From: Paragyromitra xinjiangensis
Lineage: Eukaryota; Ascomycota; Pezizomycetes; Pezizales; Discinaceae
Direction: 5' to 3'
DNA length: 64,000 nt
Assembly (NCBI GenBank): GCA_038503065.1
Contig: JBCAMK010000011.1
Coordinates: 1,798,001-1,862,000, forward strand
The notes beneath the pieces were generated by a model that ran no database searches, was not told the DNA's origin, and saw nothing but the letters and a program-made list of their open reading frames with translations. The position numbers were made by a program, and so were the translations under genes. Positions 12,854-24,907 of this stretch are shown in pieces. Positions within the stretch are counted from its first letter, which is position 1. Each line of letters starts with the position of its first letter.

Positions 12854-13548
12854 CTAGAATCGGCGAGCCTCTCTATCTGTCGTGCTGTACTTATAGCTTC
12901 CGGCTACAGGCTCGATGGAGTGAGTGGTTTTACTCGTTTCAGTAGCTTGGGCACCGGAGGTGACCAGGGATGGCGGGCGGTAAAATGTGAGGCCCGATAT
13001 ATAGGATCGGGTGTCTTCTTTCTCGCTTTGAGCCAGGTGGCTGCGTGCATACATACTCCCTTCCGGCTCCTCCAAATATCGTTTAATACCAGACAGGTCG
13101 TAACCTCCGAAGAGATCTTTCAATTGTCTACTGTTTAGGCCGAATTCATCCTGGAGTACTCTTACGACCTGTTTATTTGGGTCAGTATACGTCAATGTGT
13201 ATAGATAGATAATAGTCTTACACCCTGGAGGGCAAGCCCTCCATCACCGAGAGGTTCAACATCCCCGTCACGGCTAACCGGTACTTGGCATGCCGTAGGG
13301 TATACCTGAGCATCTAGCTTCAGGTCATGTTCGGCAGCAGTTCCATTTTCACCAAACCTAGCAGACTGAGCGCTGCCAGCAACGTTTTGGCCGACGGGGC
13401 TTGATTCCCCCAGCTTGCAATCTGGGATGTAGCGGCAAGCACACTTTTCACGCTTGGTCTTGTGGTGACGATTCATTTTGATGGGATGTGTCTGACCCCT
13501 TAATGTGGGGTATTCTGTACTAGAAATGTCGATTTGGCTACGCTTCAT
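12854..13548 (-). CDS. Unrecognised two-exon family gene, paralog A (213 aa)
   Basis: Exon 1 is 13548-13222 (ATG start) and exon 2 is 13168-12854 (TAG stop). The 53-nt intron has donor GTAAGA, branch TACTGAC and acceptor AAACAG, phase 0. The frame joins GLALQG to VVRVLQDEF. Exon 2 carries the diagnostic pattern RV[LI]...QL-x2-L-[FY]-x-G-x2-LS-x5-[RF]-[YF]-L-x-EP and then G-[LF]-TFYRPP, shared with the gene at 19249-19930. Exon 1 has a basic Cys-containing patch (KTKREKCACRYIPDCK). No signal peptide or membrane helix is seen. I do not recognise the family. Conserved intron phase and similar length (213 and 204 aa) suggest both copies are maintained genes. Confidence 0.75.
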
Positions 13549-14335
13549 GCCGAGGGGAGGTATATAGGTATGGTAGAAGAGGATGCGGAAGGACGTTTAT
13601 ATAGACGAGAAACGGCCTCTGAACCCGGGGAAATATCACGATCATACTGCGCCCAACCAATAAATTACCAACCTTATTAGTTGTAAGCCCTGCATTGCAG
13701 TCAGGTTGACGCGAATATCTGTTTGGGCATAGGCCCCGACGAAGGCATGTGGAAACTACCCCTACCGAAACGTAGACGATAACTGGATGGCGGTGGTTGG
13801 GGTTTCCTTACAGCCCTAGGATTTTATTGTCGTTGTATGACGTTTGGTATGGGGGTGAGCGTGTTAACGTCCCTCACGATCGATCGCATTTACCAAAGTG
13901 ACGGAGAGAAGGAAGCGAAGTAGTGTGGAAGGGCACGAAGCTTCGAACTGCCCCCATAATCGAAGCTATAATTGTGAAACGCGCAAACGAAAGGATAGGC
14001 TCCGAGCAAAGATACCGATATTTTTCGGAGGCTGTCCCGAGTTAGAGTGTCTCGGGAATAATTGACGATAAGGATACACCGATCATTCGGAGGGAGTGCC
14101 TGCTTGTTGATGATACTTGTAACTCCTAGAAGAGGTTCTCTGACAGCGTTAGTTCCTGCAGAGACCAGAATGGGGCTTGCTTGTTGGATTTGAAGGCAGA
14201 CGCGTCTATCGTGTTTATAATTACTTCCAGTGCCGCCAGACGCGACGAACAAGGATCAGAGGGATTCATGCAGCTGTAAGGACACTCGCGCGTTAGCAAA
14301 TTCCTCCGTTTTATGCATTACTGAAGAGATACCTT
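13549..14335. other. Upstream region of paralog A; no clear gene
   Basis: A 120-codon open frame lies on the minus strand (13890-14252), but it starts without an ATG in good context and shows no recognisable motif, so it is left uncalled. Confidence 0.4.
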
Positions 14336-14590
14336 CGTCGCAGTTCAGAGAATCGCTGTGGGGCTTGAGGCCAAGTTTCGGCTTAATCCAAAACCAACAG
14401 CTCTAGCCGCCTTAAAATCAGACCATCATGTCTTGTATGGCGCAACCTCCACCTTCTATGCTTCTATCAACGATATTCTCAGCCCGCTTCTATCTGGAGA
14501 TGACCCCTCACTAACTTCCGCAGAGTCGTACATGTTCTCCAGAATGACGGTCCGACCAGATCCTTGGTATCTGCCAATCGATAACTAGAG
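14336..14590 (+). pseudogene. Possible 3' exon remnant of an unknown protein
   Basis: An open frame enters after TGA at about 14323 and ends at TAG 14586-14588. It lacks an ATG near its 5' end; the first codons used are GTG-GGG-CTT. The predicted peptide has balanced, protein-like composition (ALAALKSDHHVLYG, ILSPLLSGDDPS, MTVRPDPWYLP), suggesting a genuine exon or a decayed gene rather than random frame. I cannot assign a family. Just upstream, TTACTGAAGAG could be a branch/acceptor region. Confidence 0.3.
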
Positions 14591-14599
14591 GAGCTCAGC

Positions 14600-17500
14600 G
14601 TGCGTGAAGCAAGGGGTTGTAACCACGAGACGATCTATTCCACCAATTGTCCGATCGGATCGCTTCCCAGAACCAATAGCCAGGCATAAAAAATAAGGCT
14701 TAATATTCCAGAAGCAAATGCCCTATTTTCCGAATCTTTTCCGGTGAACGCCATCATTCAGCGAAAAGGAGTCATATTGTGACCTCAGGCCGCCGCTCAG
14801 TACCCCTGAAATACCGCATCCTTTAAGTCTTCAGTAGGCTTATGGTGTGTATTCCGAAATCTTGGATAACGGAAAATGAATCTAAGCCCCGAAATTATGT
14901 TAATATTGGCATGAGGTGAAATCTTAGGATTCACGGGAACTCTCAACCAAGCCAGCCAGACTCCTTCTCTGATATAGGTGATCGCTTTTTCCCCTGGTAT
15001 TGTTCGCGCCAGCCTTCTTCTGTTGCCTCGCCTCAATCTCTAGAGAACGAAGAGCCTCGTTCCAGAAACCATGTTTTCCAGAATCCACTTGCAATGATCA
15101 AAATTCTTTTGTGATATCTGATAACGCTTTATCTTTGTTTTTTGTGTAAAAATTGAGGCGTAAAGGCGTAGATACTTTCAATTTTTTAGTTCGCTCCGCT
15201 GTTGGCCCCCGAGTCGTGGAGCCTGGCGCCAAGCTCGAGGCTGATAAAAATTGAACACTATCTTTATCCTAGTACTTGTACTCGGAGCTCCTTCACGTCG
15301 GAGGTGTTAACTGACAGCCTCGTTTGAAGGAGCTCCTCCGCTGCTGCTCTTGATATTGGGAACTTTTCGCCTCGTTTACCGCTAAGACTTGTTGGAAGGG
15401 TTAGGGTTGACTTTAATGATAGCCTAACCCAGAACATAACGTTATCTCTCTTAATAATTAGAAGCCAAAGTGGAATATTCCTCAGTAGGTATACCATAGG
15501 TATGATTTAGCGAGTAGAAGCATAGAATTTGTGATAGGCGTAAAAAAAGGGTCTTGAAGAAGGGAAGCTGATACCCCTCGACATCTCGCTGAGCAACGAT
15601 TGCCTGATGCTAGAAAGTAGAATGATGAATGCGAAGGGAGCTTAATCTTTTATATAGGTATCAACTCAGTTGTCCGCGAGCACTGCGATAATCATAAGCG
15701 AAAGTTGGGCGATCATATCTCGCCTTGATAATTGGATCGACAGTAACTTCCAGGGTCCATCCCAGAGGTCGAAACATTCGGAACTTCCGAATTTAACAGT
15801 GATCGACTCGGAAAGAGTGTGAACAGAAGTTGTCCCTATAACGTCTTTACCGCATTGTCAGCCATAGCAGCAGGACCTAAGGTAGAATAGAGGCTTAGAT
15901 AGATATTTGTCCCATTTTCAAAAAAAAAACGGAAACGAGGAAAGATTGATGGTTCTGCTTGTGCTTGCTTGAAAGGCCAGATGTTTTAGAGTCCGTCGTC
16001 CTGGCAACACACGGTCCAGATATGACTAATATTGATCTTCATATTGAATACTGCTTGCGTTTATTTCATAAGCAACACAGAAAGAATTTGTTGCACATAA
16101 TCATTGATGGATATTGATGTGGAATTAATTTTCGAAGAAGGGGATTGTCTGGAGAGCTGGTAGGGAAATAAAGGCCATTATCGTAACACTTGTGGGAACT
16201 AAACAACAGGACCATCCGCCGGGGGGCTTCATTGGAGTGGTACTGAGCTGATTGACAATATAAACCCCGGATAAGGAGTCGACTAAAGCGAAATTTCGTA
16301 ACCAAAAATTGAAAAAACAAATGGAGAAAGGATGCCCGCCAATAGATGTCCAAAGTATCTCCCGGTCCTTCCGGCAATAAAGGGTATTCAGTTGCCAGAG
16401 ACTAATACTATCGGGATGGGATCATTCGTTGTCTCTGACAATATGCGTACCATTCCTCCAAGGGAAACCGAACAAAAATGAAAAAAACCGAAAACATCAC
16501 CTTCGCGCTATGGGGTTCTTCAAGAACTATTGATATCGATGAATCAGAAAGCAAAAATGCGCGGCCAGATTTATTTTGACGTTATGTATCTCGCAGTTGG
16601 CCTAAAACATGCCCGGTCAGCATTTACTTTCTTGGCGGATAATGCCTTGAAGATACATGTATTATTGTGTATTTTTTCTTATTCTACTGCTGCGATAGGC
16701 TGTAAAATGCATATTTTCTGGAGACAGGAAGCTTTGCACCTCACGGGTTCTCACGTCAAATGTTCAGCACTGTCTTTACCGTCTCCGGTATCGCTTCGGC
16801 AAAACCTCATATTGGTGCTTTACCTTGCGAAATCCAAAGGTATCATGAGTTCTACCTATTTCATCAAAACAATCAGCCCCATTCTGGGTAAAAATTAATG
16901 ATGAAAGAGGGACTTCTGTATTTTTGATTCTTGCTTTGTCGGGGGATGTTGAGCCTCGCAAACCTCGGCAGTATTGCGTTAGGTGATCTCTGTCTCTATA
17001 GATTGTAGGGAGCGAAATTTTCTTGTGGGAAGATTCTAGATGGGAAGTGGGGCTGGTCTGCCTTGGCACTATTTTATTAACCCTCACCCTAGGCCTGACA
17101 CGGAATACCGAGTACCTTCAAGGCTAGGGTAAAGCCGCGAAATTTACGGGACTTTATTACAGTTCTTCTAGGATCTCCCAAGATATACTTTCTAACTTAT
17201 GGAACTTTTGTAAAATTTTAATTCTAGTGCCGCTAGTCATGTGTTCGGAGATTCGCTCAACCCACCATTACACCTACTTTGAGCTTAGAAATATAGCTGG
17301 TAGAATAAGACTGAAGTCGGTAGGGCAAGGGCTACGAACTTGATTAGTATTTTCGCTAGCATTAACTCCGGAATCTAGCTAGGCGCAGTTAGCGGGTACT
17401 TTCGCATGGTCTTAGGTGAACTACATGTATTTATGGTTTCGTGGTAGGTCTTAGGGGTTTCAGCTTTGGTATGATCATATCAAAAGGTACCAATATGGGA

Positions 17501-19248
17501 GCTTGAGCTCCAATATTTCTATCCTCTGGATTGTAGCTCCTCATGCACCGAAATTCAATACTTTGGGCTTTAGCTGCTTGATTTTCTTCTAGAGACCCGC
17601 AAGCTAAACTTGCCAATTATAGCAGGGGTAATAGGCCTCGCTAAGTCTCTGTTTATGAATTACCAGCTGTAAAACACAAGAATTTGCGGAGAGATGGGCT
17701 GAATATCCCAAGCCGAGGTGTTTCGAGTTCACTGGCTGGAGTCCGTGGAAACACCCGGCTACGATCTTAGGGATGGTACCCAGTGGAGGGTTGTAAACTA
17801 GAAAGCGTGGAAGGTACCTACATGTGCATGTAGTTTAGCCTACACCTACCCTAACTCCACAGCCAGGTCTACGTGAAGTGTCGCTCACTTGGTTTGTACA
17901 AGACTAAGCAGTTATACAAATTTCCATAAATTCCACAACTGGCCTGCCCGAAATATATCGGGGCCTCCAGCTGGCATGATTGAGAGATCTCTGTGATCCA
18001 TAACAAGACTCGTAACGTCTCAGCCAGGCTGTTGTTTCTACAGGAGAATGCCGCAACCATCACGTATATATATCACGCAGAAGTCTTTACGATAGCTTGC
18101 GTGCTGGAAGATTAGGCTAGTTATTTCCCGAGAGCTCTAGTAAAGGATAATTAGTCGCGGAAAGATAGTATTTTCTGCGATACATTCTACAACAATGATT
18201 TGTGGCACTTTAGGAAATTCTATAATACGGTTAGTGGAGTAAGGTGAAGGAGCAGACTTTTAGGATTGAAATAGTAAAGACGCAGGAGTATATCTGTCTT
18301 TGGCACGCCCAAACACCATCGATTGAGTACTTATAGTCTAGGAGTGATAATTCATGACATCGTATTTAGTGCTTACATCCCAGACCATGTCTACAATATT
18401 GTTAAGCCAGCGCTACGTGCTGGTTTATGCACCGTAAGATTGTAAAGACACTTATCAAGCCACACCTCCCTTATACCTAGGAACTATTGGGGATGGGGTA
18501 AGGGTAAGGTAGGCTTGTGGTTGAGGTTGCTCTGTCTTTGGCTAACCAAATTAAACGGTTGGTCAGATTCTAAATTTGTGGTGTTGATTACTGCACTACT
18601 TCCACCATCATTTCGAGTTTTGAATTTTTTGGCATGGGTGCTTGGCAAGTAAATAGCTAGTGATAATTCGTGGCTATTTGCCTTGTTAGGTTTTGACGCG
18701 CTTTGGGGGGGATTTTATTTACCCCAATAGAGGTGTCAGACTTAAGGCCGCATGATTAAGAATTTGAGTTTGGCTTGAGCTAGTATGGTATTAAATTATT
18801 TATAGGTGAGTTTGTATCGCTAATAAATATTTAACTACGATGAACGGTAAAGCTAGGGCTTGTGGGGGCCGTGTTCGGTCGTGTTTGGTCGATGAAACTA
18901 TGCCTCTCCTAGGTCACTTTCCTAACTCGAGATTGCTAGGCAAAACAGCTAGGAATTTATTCTTGCTCATAACAGATACGTGCGTAGAACAAAGATAAAA
19001 CAAAGATAGAACAAGAGATAAAAATCCCCAAAATGTATACCTTCCTCCATCTCATACCCAGCAACTAGATCAGAGAAAGGCTATTTGGAAACCAAGGGAA
19101 AAGGTAGAACATAACGCTCGTCAATACACTTAATAAAAGGGACAGAAAACCGCAAGATTGTGGTCTTGTTGGGTAAAAAACTACGAATACTGGACCCTTC
19201 GGTGAGGGTTGTTTGTACACAGTGGCGAAAACCGAGGTATCGAACAGC
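14600..19248. other. Long gene-poor region
   Basis: No supportable gene. AT-rich tracts, scattered TACATGTA palindromes (16653, 17422, and the related CTACATGTGCATGTAG at 17818) and isolated open frames of 60-120 codons without convincing composition. This is consistent with old, decayed repeats. Confidence 0.5.
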
Positions 19249-19930
19249 TTAGGTTGCCTGTTTCCTTTGGCTTTTTGACACGTGGTGCCATTCTTCATTG
19301 GAGCCAAAATCGGGTGGACCATTAGCATCTTGTTCATCCGAATCGGACCTGATATACTCGTAGCTGGAATCGCTTTCATTTGAGGGTTGACTTTGGGTCT
19401 CCCCAACCGGATAGCTTCCTATTTCGCCTGGGGGTCTATAGAACGTAAAACCGGAAGGGGCCGGAATAAGGTCTTCCTGTAGGGGGCCCGGGAGACTCAT
19501 CAAAGGGGGATCAGGCTCTCTTAGGAATCGTTCCATTGGCGACAGGCCATGGCCAGCATATAACCCTTCAAGCTGATAGTCTTGAACCTTAAAACCGCGA
19601 AGTCGGTGTATCACTCTGGGTAGCTATATTATCATCCAGTTTTGGGTATTCAGTCTTCGTGGTGCAAGGTTAGAGATTTTATATTCTTACATCTTGAAGA
19701 GCAGCCAAATGGGTAATCTCTCCAGGGACGGGAACAGGGAAATCGTGGACAGCATCACTCAAGTGACGGCTTGGTTGTTGGAGTAAATCGCAGACCGTAG
19801 CTTGCCCAGCCGTAACTACAGCAAGCGAAGTGGTGTAGAGTTCCCTCTTGGAGGCAGAACTTCCTTGTTCGATTTTGGGCTCGTTGCCGCCACAGGTTTC
19901 GGAGGTTGCTTGTGTTAGTTGTTTCGTCAT
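19249..19930 (-). CDS. Unrecognised two-exon family gene, paralog B (204 aa)
   Basis: Exon 1 is 19930-19691 (ATG-ACG-AAA) and exon 2 is 19623-19249 (TAA stop). The 67-nt intron has donor GTAAGA, branch CTCTAACC or GACTGAAT and acceptor ATATAG, phase 0. The frame joins LAALQD to LPRVIHRLRGF. Exon 2 aligns with paralog A: QLEGLYAGHGLS against QLKDLFGGYDLS, RFLREP against RYLEEP, and the shared GxTFYRPP box. Both then run into acidic/Ser-rich tails with an SYxY motif. The exon 1 end is also alike (VPV...ALQ). Both copies lie on the same strand about 6 kb apart. Function unknown; no targeting signal seen. Confidence 0.75.
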
Positions 19931-22900
19931 ATTTTTTCTGTAGCCGATGGTTAGTTCATCGCACAAAGGGATTTCAACTGGCTAAGAAAGAGTGGAATCA
20001 CCTCTTCACGCTTGAGAAATGGCCTTAGGATGGTGATAGTGTGTGTAGTGTGCTCATGGGGCAGGCCAGTCAAGTTTTATACCGGGATATGTGCGCAAAA
20101 TAATCTGTCCTTGCGTCTCTGACAATTGTTCGCACCAGATTGTTGGCCAACTTTGTTTCGATCTTGAGATCGTGATGTCAGCCGTGGGGAGAGTCAATCC
20201 ATTGGTAGTAGCTCCCCGGTATTTGGGAGAACAAACACGGGCGAATGAAGGCTATGCTGCGCTTAGAAATCTACCAGGGCGATAATTTAACTGTGAAATA
20301 TCTCCTTTCAGATATGGCGATCTGGTCGTGGGGAAGGCGGAGAAATAGATTATGCCGGTATTGAAGAACTGGTGCACATACGCAGTCAATATGCGTGGGG
20401 AGGAATTGGCGCTTCAAGCTTCACCAGATGTGAAATAATCAAATGAAGGTATTTTAGACCAACCCCACAATCTGCACGATGGAGTCAGAAAAAAAGCAAA
20501 ATCATGCTCATGGGCTAGACCAATGTTTGCTTTATTCCGTCCAAGGTTCCGTGTCGAGAAGAGATCAGCTGGAATTTGGAGGAGACAATCTGGGGTTCCT
20601 GAATTGTGCTAGGAGCAATCTCTTGCCTAAGCCGGTCCTTAATCAGTGAATTTGGTTGCTTTCTTTTAGATGAGTTCCCTTAAAGCCATTCTGCGGAGAT
20701 TGACAGGGTAGCGAACGGGTTTCTAGGGCCGTTGGCAGCTAGAGCATGTTCTGATCGACATGCCGTGTGTAGTTTATCCGCTTTGATCGCATCGGCTGTC
20801 CAAGTAAACTCCGTGCCCATGTAGGGAGAATACTGAGTTCCATTTTAGTTGGGGGTTTGATAGCGAGGTAACCGTGTAATAAGCTCTTGTTACGGGATGA
20901 ACCGGGGGCGAAGCTGGACGCGTGGGATGTCCTGTGTTATTCTCTTACGAAATAATTTTCGATATTCGGGGACGTTTGTCCAATAAGTCCCCCAATCAAG
21001 TCCGGTTGTAAGGGGTCCCATTTAGCGTCCCCCATTCCCCTACACAAAATACCTAGAGAGGAGAAGTACATGCGAGCTAGAAGCTGGAGGTAACGCACAT
21101 GGGGGCCGCCGTCCTCCGATTTTTGTCTTTACCGGAGGGTTCCGCTTGAGGGTACTGGAAAATTCTCGGGGTTTTTTCATCGTGTGAAATACGCCTTGTT
21201 GCGCCGTGTAACATGTCTCACAGCGGCTGCACCCTAGAAATCTCCGTGCTGCTCGGCTTTAGCAATGCTTTTGCCCAAGGGGGGCATGTGATGGAAGCTT
21301 CTGATGCGTTGTCCGGTGGGGGTATCCCAGTATGTAAAATTTGGGCCGTTACTAGGAAGATGTGGGGGTAGAATTAGTAAAATAATTGTCCAATTTTTTT
21401 AGAAATAGGTGTGACATGATATTATGATATCCACCAAATTTTCTCCTGCAGACGGCTAGGCTACAGCGAGAACGACTCAAAGGGGCTGTGCTTGACGAAG
21501 GTAATAAGGCAGGTTGTGTAAGTGGGTAGAGTGTATATTCGGCGACCACAACGCTAAACCAAGATTGCGTCTAATGTTTCAATTGAGATCGAGAAACAGG
21601 ACTGTATTCGCTGGGAGTCGGGGGTGGTGTTGAGTGGCTGATTCAGCGGCTGTCGTGATAATCGAAGGGTTAGGGGTACCGATTCAACACCTGATTGGAC
21701 GCTTTATTTTTCGCGATTAATCCGGTGAATAGCTGTTGTTGGGTGCAGGGACGGAACTCAGAAGAGATGGCCCTGATGATCGGAGAGAGCTGTTGATGTC
21801 GGCGACAGATTTACGCTATACTGTCCTAAGGAGTTATTGTCTGAATACTGAGTTCGTGCTGACTTAGATATTGTATTTGTCGCCTGGTGGTGTGTTCAAA
21901 CTCTGTTGAAAAAAATGTGTCGAAGGAGTGTGGGTATCGGATTTTTATATGCACGGTGTGGCGATGTTGTTGGAGTGACTGCCCTCAAACTTGTTGATTA
22001 AAATTTGCACACTTTATCAGCGAAATCGTAGCTAAGAAAGGCGCTTGAACTGATCTTCTCTAGGGCAATGTTTGACAGCCGCCTATTGTGGTGGAGAAAC
22101 CCTGGTGGAATTAAAAATGGTATCAGAAATCTCTTACTCTATCGGCTATCTCCGCTATTTTGAAAAGCAATTCCGTGCTCCAGGATTGGGAGTCCTTGGA
22201 CTATGACTAGTGGGGGAAGGACTGAGTTATTTAGCTGGCATTTCCAGGTTTGATAACACGTAACTGTCTGAATTTCGTCCAGGAATCATTTCCCCTTATA
22301 TCTCGTCGGAGGTACAAGGTTTGGTTATGTGCTTTGTATTCTTATCCACATTAGTAATGGCTTTATGCAATCTGTTTGCTAGAGCCATGCTGGGCGGGGG
22401 TGAGAATAAACTCTGGTATCTGTCCGACTGGGTTGGAGCTATGTTACCTTCCTGAATAACCGTGTCTGGAAGGTCTGTCGGTGGATAGGGCAATATGGTG
22501 AGTGGGATGGGAATAACAACAAGTAGCTAACTTTAGGAATAGTGACTGAGAACTTGAATTCATGCATTCCCCACTTATACGATAAGGAGAATATAATTCA
22601 TACCGGAGTAGCCCTGGCCCTGGGGCCTCTGGGGGTTAGCGTCGATAGTTCTCGTGATCCTAAGGGACTTGATGACACGGTAAGGGAGTAAAATTTCGAG
22701 CCCATAGCGCATTGTGATAACCGACTTCCCACAACTTCACTCGGAGAGAACGGAGGACATGGAGGTAGGTCGAAACTAGGCTTTGAAGGTTCCTTCAATC
22801 GCGAAGGACGATATCTGAAGTGTATTTTATAATCCAAATACGGAATCTATAACAAATGTAAGGCTATTGAGCGTTCATGTAGTCGATAGGAAGTCGATAT

Positions 22901-23790
22901 CAGGTAGGATTTCGATATCCTGCCCTGGAATTCATGATGCTGGCTGGTACGTGCAGCAATAACCCAGCCTCCTACTACATTAGCTCCAGGTTCCGCACAA
23001 ATTAGTCGATAGTGATCACTACTCACGGCCTCCCACTTTCGGTATTAAAGAGCCTTTATAGGCTTTGAGACCAGGTACCCAGTGCGTGATAGAGTAAGCC
23101 ATATGTATTGTACTAAATCCCGAGGAAGGCTTTACCAATTAGTATTAGATTTTGCGGCCTGGTACACCGGTACGATTATAGGAATTCCTTCATACCTTAA
23201 GTATAGACCTGATTAAAACCGAGAGAAATTAGCTACGTGAGATAATCCGGCGAGATTAAGTTTTGTTCTTGCTAACAAATGCAAATACATGTAGTAAGGC
23301 TTATACAGACCCCCTTGCACGCCATATCCAGTTCTTTAAGTAACACTGAGAATCTGCAATCGATAGTGTATAATAACGAAAAAACCGGAGAGGATTGTCT
23401 GCTTTGTTGCAGCCGTTGACTAGCTTTTTAGTAGGGCTCTATTTATTGGCAAATTAAGAACTAGACCAGGTAAAACCGGATACAACCTGTAGGTTGCTAG
23501 AAGAGATTCTATCCTCGTACGTAATTGGAGGTGTCTCTCAATGAGCTTTCCCGATGGCTATCCGAACACTCCTCTCGTATCTGAAATTTACGCCGTCAAA
23601 ACACAAAAAAGGGTTGAGCGCTGACACGATTACTGTTGTCGATTTAGGGGCTGATGTATTGAGAAAAGCTTATGATGGTGGTTCACTCTGGAGCGGAACC
23701 CGAGCTGACTGGAGTATCCGATTGGATCAAGACTGATACGCATCAACGGCTACTATTACCTATTGTGGTAACTAGGGTCTATGAGCGGTA
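19931..23790. other. Gene-poor region
   Basis: No gene supported. The only frames are short (60-80 codons) and lack motifs. A TACATGTAGTAA palindrome occurs at 23285. Confidence 0.5.
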
Positions 23791-23811
23791 GGATTAGTCT
23801 CGTGCCCAGCC
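23791..23811 (+). repeat. Solo arm of the TAGTCTCGTGCCCAGC MITE family
   Basis: The sequence TTAGTCTCGTGCCCAGCCC matches the terminal repeat of the foldback at 371-446. No partner arm is visible downstream, so this is a truncated copy. Confidence 0.55.
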
Positions 23812-23904
23812 CGCTCACCCAACAGTAGAAGATGAAAATGAGCCCAACGAGATGGGGTCATTGCGCTCAGTGAGTTTGGGCCCTTACCGTGCTTGGAACT
23901 TATA

Positions 23905-24139
23905 CTAGCCGAAAAATAAAGTCTGTTCGGTTCGGTACAAAGCAACGACCCTCCACTTATTGAACTACATCTCGCTATGGCCATAGAAATTAATAAAATG
24001 AAATAGGAGAACTCCATGCGATTATAGCAAGATGTGTTCATGTGAATCAAGATGCATAGGAAATAAAGAAGTTTGTTGTTCTTGAGGCTTTCCTACGCGT
24101 TGCCTGTACCGAACCGAACAGACTTTATTTTTTGGCCAG
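23905..24139. mobile_element. 235-bp TA-flanked MITE with ~36-bp inverted repeats
   Basis: The left arm reads CTAGCCGAAAAATAAAG then TCTGTTCGGTTCGGTAC; the right arm, reversed, reads CTGGCCAAAAAATAAAG then the same 17 bases. TA dinucleotides flank both ends (23903-23904 and 24140-24141), as expected for a Tc1/mariner-superfamily element. No coding capacity inside. Confidence 0.75.
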
Positions 24140-24720
24140 TATACGTGACCCGCAATGGCCGAAATATCAGGGTTAGGGTAGTGAGGACCCGCGATTTTCA
24201 TGATGTACCGTTGCACCAAAGTCCGAACAATTGGTTTCGTAAGGATGGATAGTGCTAACTGATATCATAGTCCAACACTAGCAAAGATTCCTAACAGTGG
24301 CCTCGTAGTTCGGAGGTATGTCCCTCGACGGGTATAGATAGTGCGCTATAGCTGGTATTGCAACAGGAGGGGTTGAATACGGATATTGATCTCCTATACT
24401 GAAGTCGTTACCCGCGATACTTGGAGAAGAAATATCTCGCCACATGAGGATGACACCGATAGATGGTAATATTAGTCATCATTCGTCACTCGGCTCTTGG
24501 CGCGCAACTTTCTGTTGGACGAGAGAAGTTGAGCTACTTGTCCTCTGGAGATTCGCCTATTGATATACTTACCAAGAGCCCTGCAAGGCAGTATCCGTGC
24601 GCCGCGTATCTCCGAGACAACGCCTAAATGGTATTGCGTCAAGAAGTCTCTCCGGCGGCGTTGCCGAATAGAGAAGGTGCTAATGTCCTGCACAATCAGA
24701 AAGGAGAAGCTCTGTGTATA

Positions 24721-24905
24721 CAGTCGTACCTTGCTGTACCGAACCTTCACATAGTGAATCCCTTGCTGTAACGAATGGATTCGGCCACACCTTTTTTTTC
24801 TTCACAGTGCTACTCCATAGATATTGAATTTGCTGTAACGAATAATTTGCTATATCGAGCGAATTCTAGTGGATTATGCAGGTTCGATATAGCAAGGTAC
24901 GACTG
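24721..24905. mobile_element. 185-bp pogo-like MITE
   Basis: The ends are CAGTCGTACCTTGCTGTACC and its inverted counterpart with CTATA in place of CTGTA, each flanked by TA (24719-24720, 24906-24907). The CAGT start and TA duplication fit the pogo family. The interior repeats the motif TTGCTRTAWCGA, so the likely transposase-binding unit recurs subterminally. No open frame of its own. Confidence 0.8.
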
Positions 24906-24907
24906 TA

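Noticed and set aside
16530..17087. Overlapping 122-codon plus and 103-codon minus frames
   Set aside because: Mutually antisense, no motif or splice evidence to choose either.
17645..17665. TATGAATTACCA resembling the retroelement 3' tail
   Set aside because: Match is too short and lacks the CAAT repeats.
24472..24750. 92-codon minus frame with Arg-rich peptide beside the pogo-like MITE
   Set aside because: Starts at GTG, overlaps the MITE end and has no recognisable domain.
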